Source: an uncultured Prevotellaceae bacterium
Lineage (GTDB): Bacteria; Bacteroidota; Bacteroidia; Bacteroidales; Bacteroidaceae
Assembly (NCBI GenBank): GCA_947174945.1
Contig: CAMWKZ010000023.1
Location: 1-40,462 of the forward strand
Direction of reading: 5' to 3'
Length of the DNA: 40,462 nt
Below the pieces are notes generated by a model. That model was not told where the DNA came from, did not search any database, and saw only the letters and a list, made by a program, of their open reading frames with translations. Made by a program: the position numbers and the translations under genes. Positions within the stretch are counted from its first letter, which is position 1. Every line of letters begins with the position of its first letter. Of the stretch, positions 14,978 through 22,843 are shown one piece after another.

Positions 14978-16241
14978 TATACCCACGTGTCACTTTATTA
15001 ATAGCAATCTCACTCAAGTAGCCTTGCATAACTAATTCGGTAAGGTCTTTTCTCGCAGTCATTGACGATACAGCAAACTCCTCCTGTATGTCTTTGACGG
15101 TCAGAACGGTATTTGCCTCCTCTGTCAAACGCTGAAGTATCATTGCCTGCCTCTGATTGATATTGCCCATTAACATAAAAGCACTTGCAGCCTTTTTCTC
15201 CTGCTGTTTCCTGCGGATATACGCAGTCAATTGCCCAAAGGAGATTTTCAATGCCCGCAAATTATAGGCTACGAAATAACCAATATCATTGTTATCGTTT
15301 TCACTGTAACGAAAAGTCTTCTCATAACTGTTTTTCGACTTTGCAATAACTCTTGATATTGACATATATTCAGTGAGCCAGTAGTTTTCTTTCAGCATAT
15401 ACCAGTAAAACAGCGCACGCGCCGTGCGACCATTACCATCTACAAACGGATGCATGAAAGCCAGCATAAAATGGATAATAATGCCTTTGATAATAGGATG
15501 GATGAAAGTGCGTTGATTGTCGTTGTTGAACATATCGCAAAGGGACTCGACAAACTCTGGTATCTCTTTACACGACGGTGGCCTATAGACAACCTCATTA
15601 GTTATCGTGTCTGCCACTACCACCTCGTCGTTTGTCCTAAACCGACCAGCACTGTCTGGATTGTCAAGAGTGTTTTCCGTCATCAACTGATGAATATATA
15701 ACAAACTCTCCTTCGTCAATGGTTCATTCCTATGCTGGGTGATATACTGAATTGTTGCATAGTTATTAGCTATCATCTGCTGCGATTTGTTATGAGGCGA
15801 TTTTTTCTTCCGCAACATATCTTTTGCCACTATACGGGTGGTAGAAGCCCCTTCCATCTGACTGGAATAGATGGCCTCTTCCATCAAAGAGCTTGCCAAA
15901 TAATGTTTCTTTTCAACGCTTTGGGCATCGTTGTCGGCTGACCAAAAACTACCGAAAAGCATATCAAACTCATGACACAGGCGTTGCATCTGACTTGTAA
16001 TACAGAGGTTGATGCCATATTTATCCCAAACCTTTATCATACCACGCAACCGTGACGCTTTGACGTATGTCCACAGTATCTGTGGCGTATACCCTTCAGG
16101 AAGTGACTTGTGTTTCACCTTATCCCAATATTCGTAGTCATCGTTAATCTTATCAATAAGCATACAAATATCTTCAGGCACTTCTTTTGTTAATGCTTCG
16201 ATATAAATCTGACTATCTATCTTAGGAGGCAATTCTATCAT
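14952..16241 (-). CDS. Fic family protein with C-terminal winged helix
   Basis: 429 residues. The Fic core has the catalytic motif HPFVDGNGRTAR (264-275), intact for AMP transfer. An N-terminal inhibitory motif SSQMEG (126-131) matches (S/T)xxxE(G/N), so this is a class II, self-inhibited Fic enzyme. The C-terminal ~65 residues form a winged helix (VKDIQEEFAVSSMTARKDLTELVMQGYL), the usual layout of Bacteroidota Fic proteins. Such enzymes modify target proteins with AMP; the target is unknown. The DNA-binding domain and the palindrome upstream of its promoter suggest autoregulation. It is a single gene, convergent with the kinase. Confidence 0.93.
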   Translation of the reverse strand: MIELPPKIDSQIYIEALTKEVPEDICMLIDKINDDYEYWDKVKHKSLPEGYTPQILWTYVKASRLRGMIKVWDKYGINLCITSQMQRLCHEFDMLFGSFWSADNDAQSVEKKHYLASSLMEEAIYSSQMEGASTTRIVAKDMLRKKKSPHNKSQQMIANNYATIQYITQHRNEPLTKESLLYIHQLMTENTLDNPDSAGRFRTNDEVVVADTITNEVVYRPPSCKEIPEFVESLCDMFNNDNQRTFIHPIIKGIIIHFMLAFMHPFVDGNGRTARALFYWYMLKENYWLTEYMSISRVIAKSKNSYEKTFRYSENDNNDIGYFVAYNLRALKISFGQLTAYIRRKQQEKKAASAFMLMGNINQRQAMILQRLTEEANTVLTVKDIQEEFAVSSMTARKDLTELVMQGYLSEIAINKVTRGYIKNSQSQT

Positions 16242-16265
16242 AGGAATTTAATTATATTCTGCCTG

Positions 16266-16273
16266 CAAAGATA
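16266..16273 (-). promoter_or_regulatory. -7 box of the Fic gene
   Basis: TATCTTTG on the minus strand, 25 bp upstream of the Fic ATG at 16241. Confidence 0.6.
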
Positions 16274-16286
16274 CAAATAACATTAG

Positions 16287-16333
16287 AAATCTTTGCTAAT
16301 TCTTGCAAGTTTTTGCAAAATTAGCAAGGATTT
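16287..16333. promoter_or_regulatory. Interrupted 47-bp palindrome upstream of the Fic promoter (putative operator)
   Basis: AAATCTTTGCTAATT (from 16287) is matched by an inverted copy ending AATTAGCAAGGATTT at 16333; the centre has TTGCAAGTTTTTGCAA. There are only a few mismatches. It covers the region where the -33 element of the Fic promoter should be, as expected of a repressor site bound by the Fic protein's own winged helix. Confidence 0.6.
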
Positions 16334-16391
16334 GTTTGCTTTATATGGCTATACTACTTCTTTGATAACAAAGAAACGAACCGTTGAAGAT

Positions 16392-16502
16392 TTACAATAT
16401 TCCTAATTCTTTCAGTCTTTTCTGTGCCTCTACATCCCCCTGTTTGGCAGCCTTACTTTCCTTGTCGAAATAACTTTCCTTATTCTCTCTATATATTATT
16501 AT
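16392..16502 (-). pseudogene. Relic of a Sel1-repeat protein C-terminus
   Basis: The minus strand reads RENKESYFDKESKAAKQGD followed by VEAQKRLKELGIL and a stop at 16392-16394; the frame closes upstream at 16503-16505. It resembles the end of the TIR-Sel1 protein (AAEQGN...RLKKLGYS) but has no start or preceding repeats, so it is a fragment. It lies between the exported-protein set and the Fic gene. Confidence 0.5.
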
Positions 16503-17098
16503 TCATCATTTTGTCCAGTATATTCGTAAAACTTCCCATTGTCAATTATGAATATTGGTAGGTTGTCATGAAAATAAAATGGTATGCCGTCCTCTGGATA
16601 GTTTAGTTTCATGATGGCTATATAAGAATCACTTTTTCTTAATATCTTTTTTATTATAGACTTATCAACACCCATATTCTGAACGTAAAATGAGGCGTTA
16701 TTGATAGTTATACATCCTTCTATCTCTGCATTCTTGTGATTTATAATCTCATCATTAGATTCATATTGTGCAAAAGTCATCAATACAGCATCCCCGTTTT
16801 TTGATATGTTAATCATATATACCATTGGGTATGGCTTTAGTTCTGAAATTGAAGTCAGAATCTTTTTGAAATCACTGCTTGTAGCATAGCATTGCCTTAT
16901 GTAGTACAGCTTGTCATTGATTATCGAATCTCTTTCTGTGTTAATGTCATACTTTAGAAACTCTCGTTTTGAGTGTTCAAATAAAGAGTCGGTTTGAGCA
17001 CAAACGGCCATTTGGTGAAACCAGAATAAGAGGTTAAATAAAATAATATACATCATTATTGGGAGTAGAATTTGATTTTTCTGATTACTTTGCATCAT
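16499..17098 (-). CDS. Exported protein of unknown function
   Basis: 199 residues, not recognised. The N-terminus (NQILLPIMMYIILFNLLFWFHQMAVCAQT) is a long hydrophobic signal sequence with a plausible cleavage after VCA. The mature part is about 165 residues with alternating beta-strand-like stretches and no cysteine pattern or known motif; it ends FYEYTGQNDE. Translation could begin at either of the first two ATGs. It follows the small lipoprotein gene by 19 bp on the same strand and so likely belongs to the operon starting at 18771. AT-rich compared with the housekeeping genes. Confidence 0.75.
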   Translation of the reverse strand: MMQSNQKNQILLPIMMYIILFNLLFWFHQMAVCAQTDSLFEHSKREFLKYDINTERDSIINDKLYYIRQCYATSSDFKKILTSISELKPYPMVYMINISKNGDAVLMTFAQYESNDEIINHKNAEIEGCITINNASFYVQNMGVDKSIIKKILRKSDSYIAIMKLNYPEDGIPFYFHDNLPIFIIDNGKFYEYTGQNDE

Positions 17099-17117
17099 AC
17101 GAGCGAGCTATTTCTAT

Positions 17118-17252
17118 TCAATCTTCAAACGACTTTGAAACAGGAGATGCAATAAACCCCGTTTTGTAATAAACTACAATTTCATCAGTACTACTACATG
17201 ATGTCGTAGTACATAAAATAAAGCATAGCAGCAATCTATATATTGTTTTCAT
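17118..17252 (-). CDS. 44-residue putative lipoprotein
   Basis: A small gene whose product begins MKTIYRLLLCFILCTTTSCS, a lipoprotein signal peptide with the cysteine of TTSC as the likely acylation site, and ends after only about 25 more residues (...SPVSKSFED). Its ATG overlaps the stop of the upstream gene (ATGA at 17249-17252), a strong sign of coupled translation. Next downstream is the exported protein at 16499-17098. It could be a true mini-lipoprotein such as an entry-exclusion or immunity-type peptide, or the remnant of a longer gene. No function can be assigned. Confidence 0.6.
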   Translation of the reverse strand: MKTIYRLLLCFILCTTTSCSSTDEIVVYYKTGFIASPVSKSFED

Positions 17253-18046
17253 TCTTCGCTTGTGGCCTTGTTAATAAAATATTGTGTGTCTGAATCTATT
17301 TCCCCTATACCATATTTCTTAAACGCATTCTCAATTATACTGACAACATCCTTTCTTGCTGGGCTATAGTTATACCTATCGGCCATCAAATAGGCATAAA
17401 TCAACAAACGCTCCTCTTCGTTTTTCTCATATAGTTTCTTCTTCAATATGTCATAGCTATTACGGTTTCCATTAAGCACTTCTAATTTGAGTTTCTTAAT
17501 AGGAGTTTTCCCTTGGCCATTGGCTCCAAACAAAGGCTCTCCTTTTCCTTCCATCTTTTTGAAATGCTCTATCTGTGATATTACATAGGTGTTCCCTCCT
17601 TTCTTATTCTTGTTAGCAAAATGTAAAACTATATCCTTTGAATGTTTTCCAACATCTGGTTTACTAAACATATCTGATAAACGAGATGCTATATCATAGC
17701 TTGCCTCAACTATTTTAAACTTATTTGCAGCAATTAGTTCATAAAGGAGAGCTTCTCCCCAATAATCAGCTTTCTCAAACTTTCGGGTCAGCAACCAATA
17801 ATGCTCTCCCCGCTGAATAATAAAAAGATTGATATCATCTTGAGTTGGAGGAATCTTTTCCTCAGGAGAAGGAATAGAAACGCCTTGGGTTGACTCAACA
17901 CTTGGGGAAACTCCATCTTCCGCAATAACTGAAATATCATCTTTACTCTTGCTCATATTGTTTTGTGATGGCAGAGATTCTCCTGCTTTACTTTTGCAAC
18001 ATGACAAAAGCGTCATAAGTGATAAAGATAAAAATATTGTTTTCAT
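17249..18046 (-). CDS. Putative lipoprotein of unknown function
   Basis: 265 residues. MKTIFLSLSLMTLLSCCKSK is a lipoprotein signal with lipobox LLSC. About 60 residues of low-complexity Ser/Pro/Glu/Gln linker follow (to SPEEKIPPTQDD). The rest is mostly helical, with ALLYELIAANKFKIVEASYDIASRLSDMF and ERLLIYAYLMADRYNYSPARKDVV, reminiscent of helical-repeat (Sel1/TPR-like) folds but without a clear repeat. It overlaps the upstream gene by 4 bp and the 44-residue gene by 4 bp. It probably sits on a periplasmic membrane face as part of a small exported complex. Confidence 0.8.
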   Translation of the reverse strand: MKTIFLSLSLMTLLSCCKSKAGESLPSQNNMSKSKDDISVIAEDGVSPSVESTQGVSIPSPEEKIPPTQDDINLFIIQRGEHYWLLTRKFEKADYWGEALLYELIAANKFKIVEASYDIASRLSDMFSKPDVGKHSKDIVLHFANKNKKGGNTYVISQIEHFKKMEGKGEPLFGANGQGKTPIKKLKLEVLNGNRNSYDILKKKLYEKNEEERLLIYAYLMADRYNYSPARKDVVSIIENAFKKYGIGEIDSDTQYFINKATSEE

Positions 18047-18771
18047 TCTCTTTCTATTTTTATACTAAAAAAGATTTCGTCAGCAAGGCTACGCTCTGGA
18101 TTCTTATCCCACGTTAAGTTTTTAATAATCAAGTCTTTCAGCTTATCTTCAAGACTCTTATCTATAAAGTCTGGAAGGCGATAAAATTTCACATCCACAG
18201 TATTACCATAAACATCTGCATAACAGCCAACAAATATTGTGTACTCCTGTGAAGCATTTTCTGCTTTATTATAGAAATACGGACTTATAAGGTTAGTGAT
18301 TCTCTTTTGCTCCATTTCTGTAATATAAGTTTTCTTGTATAAAGGAAACTCGCCCGGTATTGGACAAGAACCGGGATAAGAATCTATAACATTATTTATC
18401 ATAGAAAGTAGTCTTTCAGAAGTAGTGAATGTCCTTCCCATATAAAAAACCTCCCCCGAGTGTAGGCAAACAATGGATGCGATACTATCACCAGAGAAAA
18501 AATACAATTTGCAACGAACATCTAATATTTTGTTCTTCTTTGGAGTTAAGGATTCTATTTCTTCCTGAAACTTCAATATCGTTTTCGTATCTGTTACTAC
18601 ATATCTGGACCTTGCTATCTCGTCAAAATCATATCCTGAAGTAGGAATAACGGTAAGAAGATTCCAATCAGAATATAGTACAACAACACTATCAATCCGA
18701 GTTTTTACATGCTCAGACGCAGACAAAACATTCGCAACCGACAACAGGATTGTTATTAATATGTATTTCAT
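18043..18771 (-). CDS. Exported protein with TonB-C-like tail, unknown function
   Basis: 242 residues. The signal peptide is MKYILITILLSVANVLSASE. The mature protein has a first mixed alpha/beta part and a C-terminal ~75 residues (YTIFVGCYADVYGNTVDVKF...LIIKNLTWDKNPERSLADEIFFSIKI) whose strand-helix-strand pattern recalls TonB C-terminal domains, though the match is loose. It is the first gene of an operon with the three exported or lipoprotein genes downstream, linked by ATGA-type overlaps. The -7 box is at 18831-18838. No further function can be named. Confidence 0.75.
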   Translation of the reverse strand: MKYILITILLSVANVLSASEHVKTRIDSVVVLYSDWNLLTVIPTSGYDFDEIARSRYVVTDTKTILKFQEEIESLTPKKNKILDVRCKLYFFSGDSIASIVCLHSGEVFYMGRTFTTSERLLSMINNVIDSYPGSCPIPGEFPLYKKTYITEMEQKRITNLISPYFYNKAENASQEYTIFVGCYADVYGNTVDVKFYRLPDFIDKSLEDKLKDLIIKNLTWDKNPERSLADEIFFSIKIERE

Positions 18772-18830
18772 ACATTAATTATTTATAAAAGGATTCAAAA
18801 TAACATTAGTTTAATAGCTCTCTTTGTTTG

Positions 18831-18838
18831 CAAAGATA
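18831..18838 (-). promoter_or_regulatory. -7 box of the exported-protein operon
   Basis: TATCTTTG on the minus strand, 60 bp upstream of the ATG at 18771. Confidence 0.55.
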
Positions 18839-18968
18839 GCATATTTCTTTTATATCCCAAGTTGTTTTGGGAATTTATTTGAAAAATGGCTAAGATTATA
18901 TGGCAAGATGTGTAACTTTTGTGGGGTTTCTGCGTAGGGTTTTGTTTGGGGCTGAGGGCGGAATGGCG

Positions 18969-18976
18969 TACTTTTG
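18969..18976 (+). promoter_or_regulatory. -7 box of the M15-like peptidase gene
   Basis: TACTTTTG on the plus strand, about 45 bp before the ATG at 19020. Confidence 0.5.
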
Positions 18977-19019
18977 CAGGCGCAACGTTGCAGGAAACAT
19001 TAAGTATTAACAATTAAAA

Positions 19020-19538
19020 ATGAAGGTAAGTATGAACATTCAATTAAACAAACACATTACATCTAATTTTATCTGGGGCGAGATGGTGGCTTCGGCGACT
19101 TTGGAGAGGTATAACAAGGAACACCCGGAACAGGCGATAGAGAATATACCTAACGGGGTGCAGAGGGCACACTTGGAATACTTGTGCGAGCAGTTTCTGC
19201 AACCGCTGCGCGACGAGTTCGGGCCTATCTACGTCAACAGTGCCTTCCGCTCGCCAGAGCTGAACAGGATAGTGGGCGGGGCCTCGGACAGCTGGCACAC
19301 CTATGGCTCTGCTGCTGACATCAGGCTGCCGTCGATACTGCGCGGGGTTCACATGATTAGCTTCATTCACAAACGGTTCGTGGAGCAGGGCATTGGCTAC
19401 GACGAGCTGATTCTGTCGCAACGGGGCAAGTCGCTCTGGCTGCACATAGCCTACAACGCCAAGGCCACTCCACTCAACTCCATCGTGTGCTACAATGGCA
19501 ACCGTCTGCGGGTCAGTATGCTGAAGTATATCAAGTGA
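19020..19538 (+). CDS. Peptidase M15-like (D-Ala-D-Ala carboxypeptidase fold) protein
   Basis: 172 residues. VNSAFRSPELN (72-82) and SWHTYGSAADIR (91-102) give the zinc-binding S-x-H-x-x-G-x-A-x-D motif (H93, D100), and SLWLHIAY supplies the third ligand, H142; GYDELI lies between. This is the Peptidase_M15_3/4 type found in phage endolysins and in stand-alone chromosomal genes. There is no signal peptide, so a cytoplasmic or phage-derived enzyme is more likely than a cell-wall enzyme. ATGs at 19020 and 19032 are both usable. No other phage genes lie nearby. The stop codon runs directly into repeat element C. Confidence 0.85.
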   Translation: MKVSMNIQLNKHITSNFIWGEMVASATLERYNKEHPEQAIENIPNGVQRAHLEYLCEQFLQPLRDEFGPIYVNSAFRSPELNRIVGGASDSWHTYGSAADIRLPSILRGVHMISFIHKRFVEQGIGYDELILSQRGKSLWLHIAYNAKATPLNSIVCYNGNRLRVSMLKYIK

Positions 19539-19676
19539 AACAGTTTTTAACACTACAACAGTATCTATTTGCCCCTGCTTTAGTATCTAAAGCGGGGGCT
19601 TTTAGTATCTGTTTCCCTATGAAATAGATACTCGGGCAACCCGAAGGAGATACTGGGGCTGCCCGAAGGAGATACT
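19537..19676. repeat. 22-bp-phased AGTATCT/AGATACT element, copy C, between convergent genes
   Basis: It has the same length (140 bp) and layout as copy A (3713-3852): three AGTATCT followed by three AGATACT, all separated by 15 nt. The two right-hand spacers are identical to copy A. The left-hand spacers vary (for example AAAGCGGGGGCTTTT). It begins within the peptidase stop codon and ends 28 bp before the serpin stop, so here it may serve as a transcription stop for both. Confidence 0.8.
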
Positions 19677-19703
19677 AAAGGATGTTCATACCCTATTTAG
19701 AGC

Positions 19704-20993
19704 CTATTCACCCATGTACTGCCCTATGAAAAAGATGGCATTCGTGGAGAACTCGCTGATGATATAGAGGAACGGACGGTTGGCATGGAAGGGGATGAAG
19801 GAAGGCTCGTCTGGGACACTTGTATTAAAGAATCCACCTACGGTGACGGCGGCAGCTTCTGCGCCCTCTTCGTTCACCTTGACACGAGCCACCTGCTTCA
19901 TCATTCCGACGTGGGTCTGCTCTTGACAGAAATCGGTAAACTCTGCCAGCTCAGGAGAGAACATATTAGGCATTCCGAGGCTCTTCAGGACGGTTTCCAG
20001 ATGGATATCCGTCTTCGACTCGAAGCGAGGCAGCTTCACGTCGACCAGTCCATAGTAGAACACCTTTTTCCCCTCTTCCACCATCCATAAGTCCTGCCAG
20101 CTCTTGCCCGTCAGGCCACTCAGCACCTCGTTGACGGTCTTCCCATCGCGAGGCAACAGGATGGTCATGTTGAAAGCTCCGACACTACCAGTGTGAGCAG
20201 CCCCGGTGCCGTAGGGCAGCAGCAAAGCCTCATAGTCGGCGGTCTTGATGTGATTGAGCGTAGTACGCTGGTGCATCATCGGTACCTTCGGGCCGCCATC
20301 GTTAAACCAGTCCTCCACTGTATTCTTTTCGTCAAACTTCCATGTCCACGTGCCTTTGAAGTAGATGGCGTTCAGCAGGTAGCTGACGGCAGTGGGGTCA
20401 AACTCATCCTCATCCAGCACGTGGTCAATCATCTGCTCCGTGTGGTTGCTCGCCCACTGGTTGATGGCGTTCAGCGTCTGCCCGTCGCGGAAGTCGCGCG
20501 CCTCAGGCTCGGCACCATAATAATTCTTGAGTGCCTCAACAAAGACGGGCTTCAGCTCATGGGGCTTGTTCACATAGATGGTGTTGGCCAGCAGCAGCTT
20601 CGTCGTCTGCTCCAGCAGAGGGGCCTGCGTCATCATCTTCTTGTAAAAGGCATTCGCCTCGCTAACGTCATTCAACCCCAGCGCCTTGTTGATTTGCTGG
20701 CGCGTCTCACCACTGGCACCGTTGTTCAGCATTCCCAGTGCATAGGTGATGCTGAGAGGCGACACCATCATGCTTTTCAGCTGCCCAGAGCCAGACTCTG
20801 AAGCGTTCAGCTGGCGAAACAGGTTGAAGGCAAAGTCGTTGTTGTTACTCACTAACTGCCGTTCCGAGGTGGATAGCGGAATACCCTTTATCGCCGGTGG
20901 GTCGATAATCAACTGGTTGCCCGCTGGGTCGCCCAGACTACACGATACCGTCATCAGGGCGACGGCCACTCCCATCATCATGGTCTTCTTCAT
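19704..20993 (-). CDS. Serpin family protease inhibitor, lipoprotein
   Basis: About 429 residues. MKKTMMMGVAVALMTVSCSL is a lipoprotein signal, with cysteine after TVS. The serpin fold is clear: FAFNLFRQL, SPLSITYALGMLNNGASGETRQQI, ANTIYVN, YLLNAIYFKGTWTWKF, VDVKLPRFES and the C-terminal FHANRPFLYIISE and NAIFFIGQYMGE. The hinge of the reactive loop is VNEEGAEAAAVTVGG, with small residues at P12-P9, so it should be inhibitory. Counting from the hinge places the scissile bond near FFNTS, but loop length is uncertain. An ATG four codons upstream (21005) is possible. Surface serpins of gut bacteria are thought to block host or competitor serine proteases. Confidence 0.93.
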   Translation of the reverse strand: MKKTMMMGVAVALMTVSCSLGDPAGNQLIIDPPAIKGIPLSTSERQLVSNNNDFAFNLFRQLNASESGSGQLKSMMVSPLSITYALGMLNNGASGETRQQINKALGLNDVSEANAFYKKMMTQAPLLEQTTKLLLANTIYVNKPHELKPVFVEALKNYYGAEPEARDFRDGQTLNAINQWASNHTEQMIDHVLDEDEFDPTAVSYLLNAIYFKGTWTWKFDEKNTVEDWFNDGGPKVPMMHQRTTLNHIKTADYEALLLPYGTGAAHTGSVGAFNMTILLPRDGKTVNEVLSGLTGKSWQDLWMVEEGKKVFYYGLVDVKLPRFESKTDIHLETVLKSLGMPNMFSPELAEFTDFCQEQTHVGMMKQVARVKVNEEGAEAAAVTVGGFFNTSVPDEPSFIPFHANRPFLYIISEFSTNAIFFIGQYMGE

Positions 20994-21137
20994 AATTGTC
21001 TGCAAATTAAATTAAACAACGTTTCTGCCTAAGAAACCCCATGCAACGGGAAAACTTGCACGGTCAATGGTTAAAGAATCTTAATCTGCCGAAAGGATGC
21101 AAGGTTTTGCGCCTTTTGCAGTTTATTAAGGTGTAAG

Positions 21138-21680
21138 ATGGAAACAGAGCTGCAACTGCTGAACGCCATACGAAGTGGAGAACGAGGAGCCACCAGACGG
21201 CTCTACGACCGCTACGCAGGACTGGTCATGGCCGTGGGACTAAGGTATGTCCCCGACCGTGACGAGGTGCGCGACGTGGTGCAAGACAGCTTTGTCAAGA
21301 TACTGACCGCCATCGGGCGGTTCAGCTATCGGGGTGAAGGCTCGTTGCAGGCGTGGGTCAGAAGCATCGTGGCACATCAGGCCATAGACCATGTTAAGCG
21401 TCGGCACCAGCTCGTGCTGACCGACCAAGTGCCCGAGGAACCAGAGGAGGAAGAGCCTGACGTGGGGCGGGTGCCAACGGAGGTGCTGAACCAGCTGATA
21501 GGAACGCTGCCTACGGGCTACCGAATGGTGCTGAACTTGTACGTGTTCGAGCAAATGCCACACAAGGAGATAGCCCGGCTGCTGGGCATCACGCCCGACA
21601 CCTCTGCCTCGCAATATGCCCGAGCCAAGCAGGCACTGGCCAAACGAATTAACAACTATCTAAAGAACAACAAACAATGA
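21138..21680 (+). CDS. ECF-type RNA polymerase sigma factor
   Basis: 180 residues. Region 2 has LYDRYAGLVMAVGLRYVPDRDEVRDVVQDSFVKI and WVRSIVAHQAIDHVKRR. Region 4 has LPTGYRMVLNLYVFEQMPHKEIARLLGITPDTSASQYARAKQAL. No anti-sigma is fused. The stop overlaps the start of the next gene (ATGA at 21677-21680), and that gene looks like its membrane partner. No Bacteroidota -7 box is obvious in the 144 bp shared with the serpin, consistent with autoregulation by an ECF-specific promoter, though I cannot show that. Confidence 0.92.
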   Translation: METELQLLNAIRSGERGATRRLYDRYAGLVMAVGLRYVPDRDEVRDVVQDSFVKILTAIGRFSYRGEGSLQAWVRSIVAHQAIDHVKRRHQLVLTDQVPEEPEEEEPDVGRVPTEVLNQLIGTLPTGYRMVLNLYVFEQMPHKEIARLLGITPDTSASQYARAKQALAKRINNYLKNNKQ

Positions 21681-22831
21681 GACAACAAGACTGGACCGAC
21701 CAACTACGCGACAGGCTCGCCGACCACGAGGCTGCCGTTCCCGAAGGGCTGTGGGCAGACATCGAGCAGTCGTTGTCTCAGCAGCAGCAAGCCGTTGTCA
21801 CTTCGCTGTGGCACCGGCTCGTCAGCACGGCTGCCATCCTGACGTTGGCAGTGGGCATGGGCTGGTGGCTCTGGCCGAAAGACGAGGCCCAGTCACTGAT
21901 AGTCCGCAAGGTTAAGGCTGTTGACAGCCCACGGCACCAGCCAGCCACCCAGCAGCCCGACGTGGCACTGATGGCAGTGGCCAAAGCCAGAGCTGCCGTT
22001 CCGACACCGCAGCCTTATGCCAGCGTGGGCGAGGAAAATACCGACGAGCCAGCCGTACCAACGACAGCCGCCACAGAAACGGAGGAAACCACAGAGACGA
22101 AGGAGGTGGCACAGACTACACCCACCCAACAGACACAGACGGCAACAACGCAACAACGCCCGCAGCCGACCACGAGGGTGGCGACTGCAACAAAGCAGCG
22201 GCGCACCGTTACCGTCGGACTTTATGCCAACAGCGAACTGCTGCCCACCAGCCTCGGAACGGAGGGGGAGCCGCCTATATCCCAAGACGATTTCGCTAAT
22301 GACTGGTGGATGACGAACCAGCCACCGCCCTCAATCTCCAACACGGAATATCCTGAACGCTATGAGGAGCACCACGACCATCCCGTCGTGGCAGGTCTGA
22401 CGGTGGGCATCCCACTGGCCAGTCGGTGGACGCTGGGAACGGGCATTGTCTACACCCGCCTGCACAGCAAGCTGACTACCATCACGTACTATTCGCAAAG
22501 CACCACCGACCAGACGCTGCACTATCTGGGCATTCCGCTAAACCTGCAATACTATGTGTTAAGGGGAGAACAATGGAAAGCCTACGCCAGTGCCGGCACC
22601 GAAGTGGACTGGAACCTACACACCGATGCAGACACGAAAGACCGTCTGCAATGGTCGGTAGGCGGAGCCGTAGGCATCGAGTACGACGTGGTGCCCCAGC
22701 TGGGAATCTACGTTGAGCCCGGCTTCCGCTACTATTTCGACAACCACAGTTCGGTGCGCAACTTCTTCAAGGACCAGCCCTTCAGCTGGAGCCTGCAAAT
22801 GGGTGTCCGCCTGAATCTGGGTCAGCGGTAA
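21677..22831 (+). CDS. Membrane-anchored protein with outer-membrane beta-barrel domain, anti-sigma-like partner
   Basis: 384 residues in three parts. A cytoplasmic ~45-residue start (DWTDQLRDRLADHEAAVPEGLWADIEQSL) resembles the N-terminus of anti-sigma proteins. One membrane segment follows (LVSTAAILTLAVGMGWWLW, about 49-67). A Thr/Gln/Pro-rich linker (about 95-175) leads to a C-terminal ~190 residues with repeated amphipathic strands (VVAGLTVGIPLASRWTLGTG, LHYLGIPLNLQYYV, FSWSLQMGVRLNLG) typical of porin-like beta-barrels. It is translationally coupled to the ECF sigma factor. The combination of an inner-membrane anchor and a barrel-type domain occurs in Bacteroidota sigma loci; how such a protein is placed across the envelope is unclear. 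Confidence 0.8.
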   Translation: MRQQDWTDQLRDRLADHEAAVPEGLWADIEQSLSQQQQAVVTSLWHRLVSTAAILTLAVGMGWWLWPKDEAQSLIVRKVKAVDSPRHQPATQQPDVALMAVAKARAAVPTPQPYASVGEENTDEPAVPTTAATETEETTETKEVAQTTPTQQTQTATTQQRPQPTTRVATATKQRRTVTVGLYANSELLPTSLGTEGEPPISQDDFANDWWMTNQPPPSISNTEYPERYEEHHDHPVVAGLTVGIPLASRWTLGTGIVYTRLHSKLTTITYYSQSTTDQTLHYLGIPLNLQYYVLRGEQWKAYASAGTEVDWNLHTDADTKDRLQWSVGGAVGIEYDVVPQLGIYVEPGFRYYFDNHSSVRNFFKDQPFSWSLQMGVRLNLGQR

Positions 22832-22843
22832 GCGACTGCCGCC

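Noticed and set aside
19020..19538. A prophage remnant around the M15-like peptidase
   Set aside because: No integrase, structural, holin or other phage gene is nearby; stand-alone genes of this type are common on Bacteroidota chromosomes.
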